Origin: Synanceia verrucosa
Lineage: Eukaryota; Chordata; Actinopteri; Perciformes; Synanceiidae
Length of the DNA stretch: 64,000 bases
Assembly (NCBI GenBank): GCA_029721515.1
Contig: CM056567.1
Coordinates: forward strand, 23,921,243-23,985,242
Direction: 5' to 3'
Made by a program: the position numbers and the translations under genes. Below, in pieces: positions 10,633 through 22,194 of this stretch (position 1 is the first letter of the stretch; each line of letters starts with the position of its first letter). The notes below the pieces were generated by a model, which did not search any database, had not been told where the DNA came from, and saw nothing but the letters and a program-made list of their open reading frames with translations.

Positions 10633-11154
10633 GGGGGGTATTCCACGAAGTTGGCTAAAGAAAGCCGGACTATCGCAGGTCAGCATGGCTTGAATAAGCG
10701 GACACTTTAATCTTAGCCGTGACTCCTTCCACTAACGAGGCTCAGCTGTTTCTCATCAATGCTTATTCTAGCCAGGCTGATCCAAGCCATGGCTATCTTG
10801 GCGCTTCCACGGTACATAAAAAGATTCATGTATTCCTATGTTGTTTTAAAAATCTCACAATTTATTTTTCCAAACAAGAGCATCATTCATTACAGATAAA
10901 GATGAAATTACTGTGTGACATACAGTTCACAAAGCATCTTGTGGAAGCCTGTTGGACCTTCTCTGAGAGGCAGCAAAGCTTAGCTTGACTGTAAGCTTGC
11001 CGGGACCAGGCTTGTCGCAATGGCTGAGTTACCATGGCTACCAAGCCACGCTAGCCCTAAGCCTCATTTGTGGAACCGAACTCTCACTTAAATTAGCCAA
11101 GCCAACTGAAATAAGCCAGGCTTTGAGCTAAGCCAGCTTCGTGGAATACCCCCC
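10633..11154. mobile_element. Harbinger-like inverted-repeat element H2, copy 1 (short)
   Basis: This 522 bp element has termini GGGGGTATTCCACGAAG and CTTCGTGGAATACCCCC flanked by CAG. The empty site is preserved at other units as CTGACCAGGTCCCTG, which fits the ACCWGGT-type target reported for a zebrafish Harbinger element (from memory). It is non-autonomous: relative to 24926-26158 it lacks about 720 internal bases, with the junction near 10823. Confidence 0.7.
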
Positions 11155-11601
11155 AGGTCCCTGAAGACACCTGTCTAGTTTATTTTCACTGTCTCCTCAT
11201 TAATAAAGAATCCAGCTGAAGATAGTTGTGATGACTGTTAGAGATCTACATGGTCAGACACCCTCCTCTATCAATGAGCTTATAGAGGAATAAATCAGTC
11301 AGAGGTCAGGAACCTCTTATGATCAGAGCTTGTTGGTTTGACCTCAGTACAGAATTAAAAGTTGAGGTGACTGTGAGGTTTGACTTTTGATCTTTGAGAG
11401 TCACTCCAGCTAGAAATAAGAGGACACTGTGGAAAGTCACTTTATTGTTGCAGATAGAGAAGATGAAGGAGAAACATCTACCAAGTGTGTGTGTGTGTGT
11501 GTGTCCTCAGTGAAGTGTATCAGTCTCTGCAGTAGCTTCCAGCTGCAGCAGTCAGTTCAGTTTCTGTTCAGGAGGTTTTTGTACGATGATTTTTCACTGT
11601 G

Positions 11602-12102
11602 TGAACAACCACTGACTGTTGATATAATGTTGACTCTGACAGTAGTAAACTGCTGCATCTTCAGTCTGGACTCCACTGATGGTCAGAGTGAAGTCAGACT
11701 TTGATCCACTGCCTGTAAAACGATCTGGAGTCCCTGATTGTCGAGTAGTTGCCCTATAAATAAGTAGTTTAGGAGTTCCTCCATCTCTCTGTTGGTACCA
11801 GGCTAAAAGGTGGTAGCTACCAGTATAATAAACATCCTGACTGGTTCTACATGTGATGGAGACGGAGCCTCCCAGAGCAGAGCTCACTGCTCCAGGCTGA
11901 GTCACTGTGACCTGGCCTCTGGACTCTGAGGATACAGAGACAAAAACATAAAGCAGCGTCATGGTTTTGTCGGCTTCATTTCAGAGGGACGGATGTTCAT
12001 AGAGGAGAGGAGTTTGATTCTCTGGACTTTACCTGTGAAGCAGCAGCAGAGGACAGTCCAGATGAGGACGGAGATCAAAGTCATGTGTTTGATGAGGACC
12101 AT
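11602..12102 (-). CDS. Ig light chain V segment V2, open
   Basis: Leader exon 12033-12102 (MVLIKHMTL, a K-H-M variant), V exon 11602-11925, RSS 11574-11601 with perfect heptamer, 12 bp spacer and nonamer, octamer-like site 12203-12210. CDR1 is QDVYYTGSYHLL, CDR2 RATTRQS, CDR3 start QSQHYINSQWL. Both framework cysteines are present and the frame is open into the RSS. It sits in inverse orientation 5' of J1/J2/C2. Confidence 0.93.
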
Positions 12103-12790
12103 TTCTGTGTCTTCTGTTGTCATGAAGGACAGCTGTCAGTCATCCAGTGTTCAACTCTCAGGACTATAAAGTCTCCCAGAGCACTGGAGCATGGTGCTGC
12201 TGATGCAAAGTGGCTCTCTATGGAAATGCTCTGACTGACTCCAACAGGGACTTGGATTACTCTGATGATGCTGTTTATCAATGGATCAATCACTTCATCA
12301 CACTATTGATCAGGAATGTGTCAGTGATCATCAGGATGAGTCTTTGGTTTGAGTTTGATGGAAAAATTATCTTCAAAAATATTTTGTGAATTCACTGTAA
12401 TTCACTACATCACACATTGTTGTGGGACAAATTAAATAAAATAAGACTTTTTCCTTCATCATAATCCACAGTAAAAATGTCTCTGTAATAATAATGTCTG
12501 GTACATTCAGGAGGATTTTTTGGGCTGTTTTTTCCTGAAGAAATGTCATATTTCAATTTGTTTCACTGTAAAATAAATTCACATCACTTGTAGATGTTTT
12601 ATTTTTGACAAAGAAAATGTTGAAAATGTTTTAGCTTGTGAATCTGTTATAAATATATTTACCAGTGATGTCATGAACTGGGTAAACTGGGAATGTGTTT
12701 GGTGAGTTTGTTTGTGTCAAAGTCAGAGAGCCGTGTCTCTCTACAGTCAGAGGTTTTTGTACAGCGCCTCAAAGACTTTGTATCACTGTG

Positions 12791-12828
12791 GAACACGTTC
12801 GGTGGAGGAACCAGACTGGATGTTGGAA
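12791..12828 (+). CDS. Ig light chain J1 segment, cluster 2
   Basis: Encodes NTFGGGTRLDVG. Nonamer 12752-12760, 23 bp spacer, heptamer 12784-12790, GTAAGT donor. Confidence 0.9.
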
Positions 12829-13162
12829 GTAAGTATAAACTTTATTATCTCAGCAGATATTTGTCCTTGTATTCTTTATGTTCAACAGTTTAGAGGAAAA
12901 TATTCACCTTTCCATTTTCATGGGTGACTTTTTGACAAAGAGTTTGGACTAAGATGCAGAGTTCACTTCAGCAACAGAAATACAAAACCTCTTGTTACAA
13001 AAGTAAAATATTCAACTAGAGCAAAACTAATTGTTGACATCTTTAATGTTAAAGTTGCATCATGAGTGTTTGTAGCTTTAGTTCAGTCTGTCAGTCAGAG
13101 AGCAGTGTCTCTCTACAGTCAGAGGTTTTTGTACGGCTCCTCAATGACTTTGTATCACTGTG

Positions 13163-13200
13163 GTTGACTTTTGGTGGAGGAACCAGACTGGATGTTGGAA
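13163..13200 (+). CDS. Ig light chain J2 segment, cluster 2
   Basis: Encodes LTFGGGTRLDVG: TTG replaces the TGG (Trp) codon of cluster 1 J2. Heptamer 13156-13162 with the 23 bp spacer and donor retained. Clusters 10 and 13 share the Leu form. Confidence 0.9.
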
Positions 13201-13882
13201 GTAAGTTTCTGCACAAAAATACTAAATATAAAAACCATAAAGTGATGTTTTAATTTGTTTTTTTTTTTTTTTTGCACGTTCCAGGCAGATCATTATATGT
13301 TGTTTTATTTCTAACAGTTGTAGTATTCATGTTTTTATTCCTCCTCCTTCATCATGGAGAATAACTCAGAGCTTTTCCAAACTTCTTCATATTTTTCATT
13401 CTTGTTGTGTTGAAATTTAAATTTAAGTATTGAAAAGATAATACTGCAGACCTCTAGATTTTCTTGTTTACCACCTCTGTTCTGTTTTACATTTTAAAAA
13501 TCAAATACAATTGAATTGGATTGAAGATAAAGATCTTTATTTGGAAAAAGTGCCATATTTTTTAATGTTTTGAAAATCTTTTAAACAATTTAAATGATGA
13601 TTGAAATCCACATAAAGAACATTTGATTGTGGTCATTTCCTTTTCTGCATTTCTTTATGTTCCCATTAAATACTTTACAGTAATTTATACTTAATGTTTT
13701 GTATGTTGAGATGATGTTTTAGTATTTTTAGACCTCCTAAGGTTTTAGTGTTTTTAAACTTTCTGAATTTTCGCTATTTTTAAACTTTACTGATGTTTTA
13801 TTTCCAGTGTAGTTTGATATATTTCAGGTCAGTGTGTTTGATGATTCTCTCTGTGCTGATATGCATGAGAGGCTTCTTAAAG

Positions 13883-13892
13883 GGAAGTGAAA
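13883..13892 (+). promoter_or_regulatory. GGAANNGAAA element in J-C intron, cluster 2
   Basis: GGAAGTGAAA matches the PU.1-IRF composite consensus. An octamer-like ATATGCAT lies just upstream, as in cluster 1. Function is inferred. Confidence 0.45.
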
Positions 13893-14049
13893 CAATGTGT
13901 GAGTGAGTGACTGGTGGAGCAGAAAAAGCATCTGACAGAAACTCCTTAAAGGAGAAAATTATCTCTCACACAGTCAAGGTGTCTCAGTGTCTGCTGGTAG
14001 ATTGACAGCTCTGTGGTCCCTGTCCTCTAAGCTGATTGGTGTCTCCTAG

Positions 14050-14372
14050 GTGAAGTCCCTCCCACCCTGACGGTGCTGCAATCCTCCAGTGAGGAGCTGC
14101 AGCAGGGGAAGGCCACGCTCATGTGCCTGGCCAACAAGGGCTTCCCCTCAGACTGGAGTCTGGCCTGGAAGGTGGTCCCCAGCAGCATCAGCTGGGAGGA
14201 GAGCAGGAGCCCCGGGGTGCTGGAGAAGGACGGCCACTACAGCTGGAGCAGCACCCTGACGCTCCCTGCAGACCAGTGGAGGAAGGTGGACTCTGTGACC
14301 TGTGAGGCCACCCAGGGCTCCCAGACTCCACTCTCAGAGACACTGATGAGAGACCAGTGTTCCCAGTCCTGA
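14050..14372 (+). CDS. Ig light chain constant exon C2, intact
   Basis: 323 nt exon after TCTCCTAG, with the same predicted product as C1 (LMC, LAW, VTC, terminal RDQCSQS). A CT microsatellite and AATAAA follow near 14490. Protein identity with C1 indicates recent duplication or homogenisation. Confidence 0.93.
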
Positions 14373-14564
14373 CCTGACTCACTGGTACTCTGATACTGGT
14401 TTCACTCTGCTACTGCTCTCAGTCTGCAATACTCTCTCTGTCTCTCTCTCTCTCTCTCTCCTGCTTGTTTTGATGATCTCAACATTTTAAAACAATAAAG
14501 AAATCATCATGTGGATTATAAATGTCTTTTGACTTCCTTTCTTTAACATACAGTATATTATATT

Positions 14565-15239
14565 TGTCAAGCCCAGTCTGTCTGGTTTTATTAAGTTACC
14601 CATTTTCTGTCTCGTGCCTGTATGTTGTCCTGTCGTTTCCTGTTTTATTTTGTAGTATCCTGTCTTCCTCTTGTTTCAGGTGTTTTTGCTTCCTGTCCTA
14701 ATGTGTTCCACCTGTGTGATTGTCAAGCTCCGCCCTGAATGTTTCCACCTGTGCACCCTTACCTCATGTTTAAGTAGTCCTGTCTCCACTTTGGCTTTGT
14801 TGGTGTGTCTTTTCTGATTTAGTCACGTCATGTTTGCAGGCTGTACCTGTCGATGTAACTGTTTATATTTAGTCCACGTCAGATCTCTCATCTGGATTTG
14901 TCAATTGTTTGTGCTTTGTATTTGTTTTACCTTTTAGTCGTATTATCAGTCTAGTTCAGTTCCTTTTATGCACTGTGAGTAGCTTTATCCTGTTTTGTCA
15001 GTCGCCCAGTGTCAAGTCAAGTTTCGTTCCATTGTGCTTTAGTCTGCCAGGGTTAGATTTGTGTTATGTGTAACTTGTATTTTGTATGTTACATAGTTTG
15101 TTAGTCTTGTTAGTGTAGTCTCTGTCCCCGTAGCGTTGCATTGTTTTGACACCGTGTCTTGTTGTGTTGCCTTTTTTCCTTTTTTTTGGGGAATAAATCT
15201 TTTTCTCTGAATACCTTGCTTCAGAGTATATACACTACA
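14565..15239 (+). repeat. Solo-LTR-like repeat R, copy 3
   Basis: Same repeat as at 30-713. It is followed by the L2-like tail (about 15260-15355), whose CTGACCAGGTCCCTG is the uninterrupted form of the H1/H2 insertion site. Confidence 0.5.
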
Positions 15240-15805
15240 GAGTATAGTTTTTGTTTTTAAATCTCAGGGAGAATCATTTTCTTGATGTATTGTTGTCTGT
15301 CAGTATAAAGACAATAAAGACATTGAATGTTGAACTGAACCAGAGGGTCTCTGACCAGGTCCCTGAAGACACCTGTCTAATTTATTTTCACTGTCTCCTC
15401 ATTAGTAAAGAATCCAGCTGAAGATAGTTGTGATGACTGTTAGAGATCTACATGGTCAGACACCCTCCTCTATCAATGAGCTTATAGAGGAATAAATCAG
15501 TCAGAGGTCAGGAACCTCTTATGATCAGAGCTTGTTGGTTTGACCTCAGTACAGAATTAAAAGGTGAGGTGACTGTGAGGTTTGACTTTTGATCTTTGAG
15601 AGTCACTCCAGCTAGAAATAAGAGGACACTGTGGAAAGTCACTTTATTGTTGCAGAGAGAGAAGGTGAAGGAGAGACATCTACCAAGTGTGTGTGTGTGT
15701 GTGTGTGTCCTCAGTGAAGTGTATCAGTCTCTGCAGTAGCTTCCAGCTGCAGCAGTCAGTTCAGTTTCTGTTCAGGAGGTTTTTGTACGATGATTTTTCA
15801 CTGTG

Positions 15806-16303
15806 TGAACAACCACTGACTGTTGATATAATGAAGACTCTGACAGTAGTAAACTGCTGCATCTTCAGTCTGGACTCCACTGATTGTCAGAGTGAAGTCA
15901 GAGTTTGATCCACTGCCTGTAAAACGATCTGGAGTCCCTGATGCTCGACTGCTAGTATAGTAAATAAGTAGTTTAGGAGTTCCTCCATCTCTCTGTTGGT
16001 ACCAGGCTAAACGGTGGTAGGTGCTATAATAAACATCCTGACTGGTCCTACATGTGATGGAGACGGAGCCTCCCAGAGCAGAGCTCACTGCTCCAGGCTG
16101 AGTCACTGTGACCTGGCCTCTGGACTCTGAGGATACAGAGACAAAAACATAAAGCAGCGTCATGGTTTTGTCGGCTTCATTTCAGAGGGACGGATGTTCA
16201 TAGAGGAGAGGAGTTTGATTCTCTGGACTTTACCTGTGAAGCAGCAGCAGAGGACAGTCCAGATGAGGACGGAGATCAAAGTCATGTTTTTGATGAGGAC
16301 CAT
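15806..16303 (-). CDS. Ig light chain V segment V3, open
   Basis: Leader exon 16234-16303, V exon 15806-16126, RSS 15778-15805 (perfect 12-RSS), octamer-like site 16404-16411. CDR1 is QDVYYSTYHRL (one codon shorter than V1), CDR2 YTSSRAS, framework 3 GSNSDF, CDR3 start QSLHYINSQWL. There is no J downstream: homology to the J-bearing units stops near 16612, so V3 would need a J from another unit. Confidence 0.92.
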
Positions 16304-16611
16304 TTCTGTGTCTTCTGTTGTCATGAAGGACAGCTGTCAGTCATCCAGTGTTCAACTCTCAGGACTATAAAGTCTCCCAGAGCACTGGAGCATGGTGCTG
16401 CTGATGCAAAGTGGCTCTCTATGGAAATGCTCTGACTGACTCCAACAGGGACTTGGATTACTCTGATGATGCTGTTTATCAATGGATCAATCACTTCATC
16501 ACACTATTGATCAGGAATGTGTCAGTGATCATCAGGATGAGTCTTTGGTTTGAGTTTGATGGAAAAATTATCTTCAAAAATATTTTGTGAATTCACTGTA
16601 ATTCACTACAT

Positions 16612-17488
16612 CATGAAAAAAGTTATTGTGGTACATTTTTTACAATGTAAATTAAATGACTATTAATGATAAATATTTAGAATTGGTCAGTTTTGTTTTT
16701 TTTTATTTGACTCATTTAATAGCCAAAAATGTACAAATATTATCCTTAAATGTCATAGTTGTTAAACTGAATGCAGTATTTTTTCAGTCATTTGAAATTT
16801 GATGTACTAACAAATATTGAAGGATTCAATGTTGTTAACCTGGTGGCCATTCACCCCCATGAATTATCTTGTTACACAAAACATTCAAAAACATTCAACT
16901 AAAGTTTACTCTTCATGACTTTTTTCAAGATTAATCATTCTAGTTAGAATATTCAAATGGACCACTAATTTTTAGTTTTACTGTTTCATGTGCACTGGTA
17001 TGACTGGGAATCTTTTCTCTAGACTGGTGACTTTAAATCTTTTCCACAGATTTATAAAGACTCCATGTGTTTGAAGATGTATTGTGCTAGTCAACAATAT
17101 TTATTTGAATGTGTTATGAATAAAGCCTGACTGAATGAAGATAACAAACACATGTAATCATTGATCAGGTTTCAGCTGGAAACAAGAAGGACTTCAATAG
17201 TTGAAACAACAAAAGCCTCACAATCTCCATCTTTAGGGTGATATTTATAATTATGAAATGCAGAATGTTTAGAAATAGATTTCTAGTTTAAACTTTGTAT
17301 CTGTAGAGCTGAAACCTCTCTGTTGTCATGGTTCAGCAGTGATGCCTGTCTGTTTCCATGGTTACTGAGCTCAGAGAGGGAAGTGAAACTTTTCAGATCA
17401 GTTTCATCCAACCTGAGGAAGAACAACTGAACCAGGAGCCTCTTCTGCTGCCACCTCATATGAACTTTATTCATGTCTCTCTCTGCAG
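16612..17488 (+). other. J-less V-C interval with GGAANNGAAA element
   Basis: This AT-rich stretch replaces the J1-J2 region. No FGGG-coding segment or 23-RSS is visible. GGAAGTGAAA is at 17379-17388, followed by a polypyrimidine acceptor CTCTCTGCAG before the C fragment. The same sequence recurs at about 27420-28290, and in shortened form at 29765-30293, so it marks a second subtype of unit. Confidence 0.6.
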
Positions 17489-17567
17489 TGGGTCCAGTCG
17501 TCCCCACCCTGACGGTGCTGCAATCCTCCAGTGAGGAGCTGCAGCAGGGGAAGGCCACGCTCATGTG
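17489..17567 (+). pseudogene. Truncated C exon fragment, second subtype, SINE-disrupted
   Basis: The first 79 nt of a C exon with the alternative start TGGGTCCAGTCGTCCCC (GPVVPTLTVL) run into the first Ig cysteine region and then stop at a SINE. The rest of the domain is absent. An open frame continues from here through the SINE to 17997, but the protein is an accident of reading a SINE. Confidence 0.85.
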
Positions 17568-17905
17568 TAGCTCATATCTACCGCTTCTTCTCATAGGGTC
17601 GCGGGGGGCGGGGGGGCTAGAGCCTATCCCAGCTGTCTTTGGGTGGAAGGCAGGATACACCCTGGACAAGTCGCCACCTCATCACAGGCCACATGAAGAC
17701 AGACAACCACTCACAAATTACCCAATTAACCTAATCCCCATGCATGTTTTTGGATGGTGGGAGGAAACCGGAGTACCCGGACAGAACCCACGCAGACACG
17801 GGGAGAACATGCAACATGCAATTCCACACAGGGCCCGGGATTCAAACCCGGTACCTTCTTGCTGTGAGGTGACAGTGCTAACCACTACACCACCGTGCCG
17901 CCCAG
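17568..17905 (-). mobile_element. tRNA-derived SINE inserted in the C exon
   Basis: Read on the minus strand from 17905, it starts GGGCGGCACGGTGGTG, continues with a tRNA-like A box (TAGTGGTTAGCACTG) and B box (GGGTTTGAATCCC), then the body common in fish genomes (TGCATGTTCTCCCCGTGT, GTGGCGACTTGTCCAGGGTG). An orthologous copy in the paralogous unit is 28370-28706. Confidence 0.75.
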
Positions 17906-18063
17906 GAGTTATTATATTCATGAAATATGTAGTTTTTGCCAATTTAGCTACTTCTGTCGCTCGTGTTAGCCCAATCCTAGCTTATCTGTGCTTGTAAACT
18001 GGCCGTCAGTGGCGCTAGTATTGAAAAGGTTATAGGATGACATTTTGACCATATTGCACAGCC

Positions 18064-18890
18064 ATAGTTGTCAGTGTTGGGCACATTCCTTACTTTTTAA
18101 TTGGCATTTCATTTTGAGTTAGTCTAAGTGAAATTTGGTTCAGTTTGACTAACAAAGTCACACTTACAACATTTATCCTGGTGTGTTTCTCTTTTGTCGT
18201 GTGACTCAGGTCATGATGACTGCACACACTTCCACTGTCATCAGCAAGGCAGAACAACGGTTGTGTTTTCTGAGGAAGCTCAGAGCAGTGAGACTGCCCC
18301 AGAGCCTTCTTATGAACTTTTACAGATGCAGAGCAGAGAGTGTGATAGTGTACTACATCACAGTCTGCTTTACTAGCTGCACCAGGAGAGAGAGAGAGCG
18401 TCATTAAGACGGACCAACACATCATCAGGACTCAACTTCCTGGTACTGAGGACATTTACTTGTCCTGAAGTCACAGCAGGACAGCAAACATCACCTGTGA
18501 CCAACACACTCTGCCCACCACATCTTTACACTCCTCCCCTCAGGTAGGAGACACAGGACAATGTAGACACAAACCACAAGACTGAAAAACAGCTTCTTCC
18601 TCACAGCTGTTCAACTTCTAAACACATCCTGATAACTCCATAACTTCTGGCTCTATAACCACTGCTGCTAAATGCTTACCATTGACTCACTGTCATTTGC
18701 ACTACCTCATTGTGTTTTCACCTTGTGCTCTACTGTATTTATTTTCCTCTCATGTACTGTGTATATTTTGTTGTATTAATGTCGTTATTTTTTTAGATCT
18801 CATGGGGAATCATTTTCTTGATGTATTGTTGTCTGTCAGTATAAAGACAATAAAGACATTGAATGTTGAACTGAACCAGAGGGTCTCTGA
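18064..18890 (+). mobile_element. L2-like LINE 3' fragment
   Basis: The region 18230-18400 encodes a reverse-transcriptase C-terminal remnant (KAEQRLCFLRKLRA, NFYRCRAESVIVYYI), typical of L2/CR1-type fish LINEs. It is followed by a 3' UTR and the tail GACAATAAAGACATTGAATG. The same sequence is at 52740-53532 (minus) and in part at 31527-31728. The tail alone follows each R repeat. Confidence 0.75.
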
Positions 18891-19341
18891 CCAGGTCCCT
18901 GAAGACACCTGTCTACTTTATTTTCACTGTCTCCTCATTAATAAAGAATCCAGCTGAAGATAGTTGTGATGACTGTTAGAGATCTACATGGTCAGACACC
19001 CTCCTCTATCAATGAGCTTATAGAGGAATAAATCAGTCAGAGGTCAGGAACCTCTTATGATCAGAGCTTGTTGGTTTGACCTCAGTACAGAATTAAAAGG
19101 TGAGGTGACTGTGAGGTTTGACTTTTGATCTTTGAGAGTCACTCCAGCTAGAAATAAGAGGACACTGTGGAAAGTCACTTTATTGTTGCAGATAGAGAAG
19201 GTGAAGGAGAGACATCTACCAAGTGTGTGTGTGTGTGTGTGTGTCCTCAGTGAAGTGTATCAGTCTCTGCAGTAGCTTCCAGCTGCAGCAGTCAGTTCAG
19301 TTTCTGTTCAGGAGGTTTTTGTACGATGATTTTTCACTGTG

Positions 19342-19842
19342 TGAACAACCACTGACTGTTGATGTAATGTTCACTCTGACAGTAGTAAACTGCTGCATCT
19401 TCAGTCTGGACTCCACTGATGGTCAGAGTGAAGTCAGAGTTTGATCCACTGCCTGTAAAACGATCTGGAGTCCCTGATTGTCGAGTAGTTGCACTAGAAA
19501 TAAGTAGTTTAGGAGTTCCTCCATCTCTCTGTTGGTACCAGGCTAAATAGTGATAGTTGTTATACACATAAACCTTCTGACTGGACCTACATGTGATGGA
19601 GACGGAGCCTCCCAGAGCAGAGCTCACTGCTCCAGGCTGAGTCACTGTGACCTGGCCTCTGGACTCTGAGGATACAGAGACAAAAACATAAAGCAGCGTC
19701 ATGGTTTTGTCGGCTTCATTTCAGAGGGACGGATGTTCATAGAGGAGAGGAGTTTGATTCTCTGGACTTTACCTGTGAAGCAGCAGCAGAGGACAGTCCA
19801 GATGAGGACGGAGATCAAAGTCATGTTTTTGATGAGGACCAT
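19342..19842 (-). CDS. Ig light chain V segment V4, open
   Basis: Leader 19773-19842, V exon 19342-19665, RSS 19314-19341, octamer-like site 19943-19950. CDR1 is QKVYVYNNYHYL preceded by RSS rather than RTS, CDR2 context SSATTRQS (Ser replaces the usual LLIY tyrosine), GSNSDF, CDR3 start QSEHYINSQWL. Confidence 0.92.
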
Positions 19843-20534
19843 TTCTGTGTCTTCTGTTGTCATGAAGGACAGCTGTCAGTCATCCAGTGTTCAACTCTCA
19901 GGACTATAAAGTCTCCCAGAGCACTGGAGCATGGTGCTGCTGATGCAAAGTGGCTCTCTATGGAAATGCTCTGACTGACTCCAACAGGGACTTGGATTAC
20001 TCTGATGATGCTGTTTATCAATGGATCAATCACTTCATCACACTATTGATCAGGAATGTGTCAGTGATCATCAGGATGAGTCTTTGGTTTGAGTTTGATG
20101 GAAAGATTATCTTCAAAAATATTTTGTGAATTCACTGTAATTCACTACATCACACATTGTTGTGGGACAAATTAAATAAAATAAGACTTTTTCCTTCATC
20201 ATAATCCACAGTAAAAATGTCTCTGTAATAATAATGTCTGGTACATTCAGGAGGATTTTTTGGGCTGTTTTTTCCTGAAGAAATGTCATATTTCAATTTG
20301 TTTCACTGCAAAATAAATTCACATCACTTGTAGATGTTTTATATTTGACAAAGAAAATGTTGAAAATGTTTTAGCTTGTGAATCTGTTATAAATATATTT
20401 ACCAGTGATGTGACCAGTGAACTGGGTAAACTGGGAATGTGTTTGGTGAGTTTGTTTGTGTCAAAGTCAGAGAGCCGTGTCTCTCTACAGTCAGAGGTTT
20501 TTGTACAGCGCCTCAAAGACTTTGTATCACTGTG

Positions 20535-20572
20535 GAACACGTTCGGTGGAGGAACCAGACTGGATGTTGGAA
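20535..20572 (+). CDS. Ig light chain J1 segment, cluster 4
   Basis: Encodes NTFGGGTRLDVG; heptamer 20528-20534 with a 23 bp spacer and intact nonamer; GTAAGT donor. Confidence 0.9.
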
Positions 20573-20907
20573 GTAAGTATAAACTTTATTATCTCAGCAG
20601 ATATTTGTCCTTGTATTCTTTTATGTTCAACAGTTTAGAGGAAAATATTCATCTTTCCATTTTCATGGGTGACTTTTTTACAAAGAGTTTGGACTAAGAT
20701 GCAGAGTTCACTTCAGCAACAGAAATACAAAACCTCTTGTTACAAAAGTAAAACATTCAACTAGAGCAAAACTAATTGTTGACATCTTTAATGTTAAAGT
20801 TGCATCATGAGTGTTTGTAGCTTTAGTTCAGTCTGTCAGTCAGAGAGCAGTGTCTCTCTACAGTCAGAGGTTTTTGTACGGCTCCTCAATGACTTTGTAT
20901 CACTGTG

Positions 20908-20945
20908 GTGGACTTTTGGTGGAGGAACCAGACTGGATGTTGGAA
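20908..20945 (+). CDS. Ig light chain J2 segment, cluster 4
   Basis: Encodes WTFGGGTRLDVG; heptamer 20901-20907; GTAAGT donor. Confidence 0.9.
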
Positions 20946-21522
20946 GTAAGTTTCTGCACAAAAATACTAAATATAAAAACCATAAAGTGATATTTTGATT
21001 TTTTTTTTTTGCACGTTCCAGGCAGATCATTATATGTTGTTATATTTCTAACAGTTGTAGTATTCATGTTTTTATTCCTCCTCCTTCATCATGGAGAATA
21101 ACTCAGAGCTTTTCCAAACTTCTTCATATTTTTCATTCTTGTTGTGTTGAAATTTAAATTTAAGTATTGAAAAGATAATACTGCAGACCTCTAGATTCTC
21201 TTGTTTACCACCTCTGTTCTGTTTAAAAAAACATTTTAAAAATCTTTTAAACAATTTAAATGATGACTGAAATCCACATGAAGAACATTTGATTGTGCAC
21301 ATTTACTTTTCTGTATTTCTTTATGTTCCCACTAAAGACTTTACAGTAATTTATACTTAATGTTTTGTATGTTAAGATGATGTTTTAGTATTTTTAGACC
21401 TCCTAAGGTTTTAGTGTTTTTAAACTTTACTGATGTTTTATTTCCAGTGTAGTTTGATATATTTCAGGTCAGTGTGTTTGATGATTCTCTCTGTGCTGAT
21501 ATGCATGAGAGGCTTCTTAAAG

Positions 21523-21532
21523 GGAAGTGAAA
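21523..21532 (+). promoter_or_regulatory. GGAANNGAAA element in J-C intron, cluster 4
   Basis: GGAAGTGAAA with the octamer-like ATATGCAT about 24 bp upstream; candidate PU.1-IRF site. Confidence 0.45.
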
Positions 21533-21689
21533 CAATGTGTGAGTGAGTGACTGGTGGAGCAGAAAAAGCATCTGACAGAAACTCCTTAAAGGAGAAAATC
21601 ATCTCTCACACAGTCAAGGTGTCTCAGTGTCTGCTGGTAGATTGACAGCTCTGTGGTCCCTGTCCTCTAAGCTGATTGGTGTCTCCTAG

Positions 21690-22011
21690 GTGAAGTCCCT
21701 CCCACCCTGACGGTGCTGCAATCCTCCAGTGAGGAGCTGCAGCAGGGGAAGGCCACGCTCATGTGCCTGGCCAACAAGGGCTTCCCCTCAGACTGGAGTC
21801 TGGCCTGGAAGGTGGTCCCCAGCAGCATCAGCTGGGAGGAGAGCAGGAGCCCAGGGTGCTGGAGAAGGACGGCCACTACAGCTGGAGCAGCACCCTGACG
21901 CTCCCTGCAGACCAGTGGAGGAAGGTGGACTCTGTGACCTGTGAGGCCACCCAGGGCTCCCAGACTCCACTCTCAGAGACACTGATGAGAGACCAGTGTT
22001 CCCAGTCCTGA
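21690..22011 (+). pseudogene. Ig light chain constant exon C4, one-base frameshift
   Basis: 322 nt, one base short of C1. The loss is at about 21850-21856, where GAGCCCAGGG replaces GAGCCCCGGGG. It shifts the frame after SRSP, so the second Ig cysteine and RDQCSQS end are read only in another frame. Splice acceptor and downstream AATAAA are intact. The change includes a substitution next to the deletion, so it looks less like a pure homopolymer error. Confidence 0.85.
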
Positions 22012-22194
22012 CCTGACTCACTGGTACTCTGATACTGGTTTCACTCTGCTACTGCTCTCAGTCTGCAATACTCTCTCTCTCTCTCTCTCTCTCTCTTGCT
22101 TGTTTTGATGATCTCAACATTTTAAAACAATAAAGAAATCATCATGTGTATTATAAATGTCTTTTGACTTTCTTTCTTTAACATATATTATATT

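Noticed and set aside
17568..17905. Genuine tRNA gene
   Set aside because: A and B boxes are present but the sequence continues into a SINE body, and the cloverleaf is degraded.
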